DNA of 64,000 nucleotides. It comes from Aliiroseovarius sediminis (GTDB taxonomy: Bacteria > Pseudomonadota > Alphaproteobacteria > Rhodobacterales > Rhodobacteraceae). The position numbers were made by a program, and so were the translations under genes. The DNA is taken from positions 102,363 through 166,362 of the forward strand of contig NZ_JALBYP010000034.1 of the NCBI RefSeq assembly GCF_022678485.1. The letters are read 5' to 3'. The notes below the pieces were generated by a model that saw nothing but the letters and a program-made list of their open reading frames with translations, was not told the origin of the DNA and did not search any database. The first letter of the stretch is position 1. Every line of letters begins with the position of its first letter. Shown here in pieces: positions 62,676-64,000 of this stretch.

Positions 62676-62954
62676 TCAGTCTGGAAGCGCGCTCTCGTCT
62701 AGCGATAAGGTGGCATCGGTTACATGCAGCTCGCAGCCCGGTGTGGCAGCGACGTGTTTGATGAAACTTCCCCATGTCGTATCAGTCGGAACGTCGTCAT
62801 CGATGACCTCCCCGTTCACCATATCCAGGATTGCCCTTTCACCATCAAACCCCATCATCATTATTGCAGTGCCGTCCTCCATGAAGCGATGTCTCAGCCG
62901 AAGGCCTGCTTGCTGCTGAGTGTCCGTCGTCAGAGTTTTTGGGCCCAATGGCAT
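62676..62954 (-). CDS. small hypothetical protein (92 aa)
   Basis: ATG at 62954 with CTCAGG upstream. The sequence is acidic: MEDGTAIMMMGFDGERAILD, then MVNGEVIDDDVPTDTTWGSF. No known motif is seen. It lies between the previous small gene and an IS element, facing the first, so its integrity is uncertain. Confidence 0.4.
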   Translation of the reverse strand: MPLGPKTLTTDTQQQAGLRLRHRFMEDGTAIMMMGFDGERAILDMVNGEVIDDDVPTDTTWGSFIKHVAATPGCELHVTDATLSLDESALPD

Positions 62955-63059
62955 CCTGAGCTAAGAGAGAGTTTGGCTCATCTGGTTGGTTTGATTATGC
63001 GGCGTGCTGGCGGTGATGCAAGCGCCGCGCTTCGAGTGTCTTCCGTTTGATCCTTTCCA

Positions 63060-63941
63060 TTACCTGACAGGGTATTGCGCAGCAACGCCCCGAGAAGGGC
63101 GTTGTTTTGGAATGGCCTTGTCGCGCCCGAAGTAGACGTCGGCGGATGTGACGTTTTTGATGCTCTCGTGATAGCGCTGATGATTGTAGTGATCGACGAA
63201 GGCCTCGATCTGAGCTTCGAGATCACCTGGCAGGAAGTCGTTTTCCAGCAAGATGCGGTTCTTCAATGTCTGATGCCATCGCTCGATCTTGCCTTGGGTC
63301 TGAGGATGATACGGGGCACCGCGCGAGTGCTTCATCCCCTTGTCCTGCAGCCATTCAGCCAAGTCGCCAGAGACGTAGCTTGACCCGTTGTCTCTCAGCA
63401 GACGTGGTTTGTGGACGACATGCACGCGGTCGCAGCCTGATGCCTGCAATGCGAGGTCCAGCGTATCGGTAACATCTTCGGCCCGCATATTGGTGCATAG
63501 TTTCCAAGAGACGATGTAGCGACTGTAATCGTCGAGAACCGTGCTGAGATAGAACCAGCCCCAGCCGAGGACCTTGATGTATGTGAAGTCAGTTTGCCAA
63601 AGCTGGTTGATGGCTGTCGTTTTGTCTTTGAACTCGTTCGCTGCCTTGATGACGATGAACGCCGGGCTGGTGATCAGATCATGCGCCTTGAGCACGCGAT
63701 ACACAGTGGATTCGGAGACAAAATAGCGTTCTTGGTCTGTAAACGTTACCGCCAGCTCGCGCGGTGACAGCTCTGTTTCCTTCAAGGCGAAGTTGACGAA
63801 CCTGCGCTTCACCTCATCGGGCACACGGTTCCAAACGTGTTTGGGTTTAGGAGATTTATCCTGCAGGCCAGTCTCGCCGCGCTGAAGATACCGGTCGTAC
63901 CAGCGATATGACCTGCTCCCCTTGGAGTCCGCGTTTATTGG
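63060..63941 (-). mobile_element. IS3-type transposase, N-terminally truncated
   Basis: The open frame of 293 codons plus stop ends at 63060 and is closed upstream by a TAA at 63942-63944. A start could be the GTG at 63824. The integrase core is intact: first Asp in NQLWQTDFTYIKVLGWGWFY, second in LLRDNGSSYVSGDLAEWLQ, Glu in HPQTQGKIERWHQTLKNRIL, and tail FVDHYNHQRYHESIKNVTSA. The N-terminal helix-turn-helix is cut after SYRWYDRYLQRGETG. It may continue in another frame past the right edge. Confidence 0.8.
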
Positions 63942-64000
63942 TTAGCTCTGTTCAGGGTTTGGTCCTCTCTTGACCGTTGGTGATACTCCCACGGGGTTAG

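Noticed and set aside
1..64000. CRISPR array, rRNA operon, prophage or toxin-antitoxin module
   Set aside because: No regularly spaced repeats, rRNA sequence, phage structural genes or recognisable toxin-antitoxin pairs were seen.

Overview
The window looks like a chromosomal segment of a Roseobacter-group alphaproteobacterium (Rhodobacteraceae). This is inferred from the high GC content, the alphaproteobacterial gene neighbourhoods (isoaspartyl methyltransferase next to TolC, UgpC-type sugar ABC systems, TctABC transporters, an XylX-type plus KGSADH-type sugar-acid route) and the many short IS scraps. No ribosomal RNA gene or CRISPR array was seen. The species cannot be named from the sequence alone.

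Layout. 1-2131 is core sequence: the 5' part of a tolC gene (running off the left edge), an isoaspartyl-methyltransferase-like gene and a tRNA-Cys(GCA). 2132-5440 is an AT-richer accessory patch directly behind the tRNA. It holds an IS3 scrap, a zinc-motif gene with an in-frame amber codon, two small hypothetical genes coupled to a 5'-truncated metK, a transposase tail and a frameshifted PAS gene. 5449-11105 holds a radical-SAM/UdgX DNA-repair pair and a large hybrid sensor kinase. 11289-14809 has two truncated relics, then a LysR regulator divergent from DoxX, an NADPH-FMN reductase and a glutathione transferase. 15554-22929 is a six-gene tripartite tricarboxylate transporter operon with a divergent GntR regulator and a GntR-like operator. 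22930-24200 is a graveyard of gene fragments (IS91 tail, lytic transglycosylase, arsC). 24206-31283 carries two different P1B-type metal ATPases, a separate HMA metallochaperone and a LysR regulator, with a perfect 25-bp inverted repeat between them. 31716-33462 is the compressed relic of a PepSY/DUF2271/flavoreductase/ApbE operon, followed by a broken IS3 element.

34249-62224 is a 28-kb carbohydrate catabolism island and the main interest of the window. It has four transcription blocks: (a) cupin-type phosphoglucose isomerase, KDPG-type aldolase, an atypical AroE-family dehydrogenase, a 2-hydroxyacid dehydrogenase and an MBL hydrolase; (b) a MalFG/UgpC-type ABC importer, FGGY kinase, HAD phosphatase, ketose 3-epimerase and an RpiR regulator; (c) an RbsABC-type importer; (d) two divergent arms, one with aldehyde dehydrogenase, xylulokinase, HAD phosphatase, a second RpiR regulator and RpiA, the other with an XylX-like dehydratase, 2-hydroxyacid dehydrogenase, SDR, xylitol-type dehydrogenase and an alpha-ketoglutarate-semialdehyde-type dehydrogenase. 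Together these suggest uptake of pentoses, pentitols or related sugars, with one kinase/RpiA route into the pentose phosphate pathway and one oxidative, Weimberg-like route to 2-oxoglutarate.

Six short palindromic sites of the form RTAG-N5-CTAY (with one or two mismatches in three of them) lie in the promoter regions of these blocks. I read them as one RpiR-type regulon. This is the least obvious signal I found. The right edge (62318-63941) is two small hypothetical genes and an N-terminally truncated IS3-type transposase, so the sugar-acid operon may have lost a downstream part.
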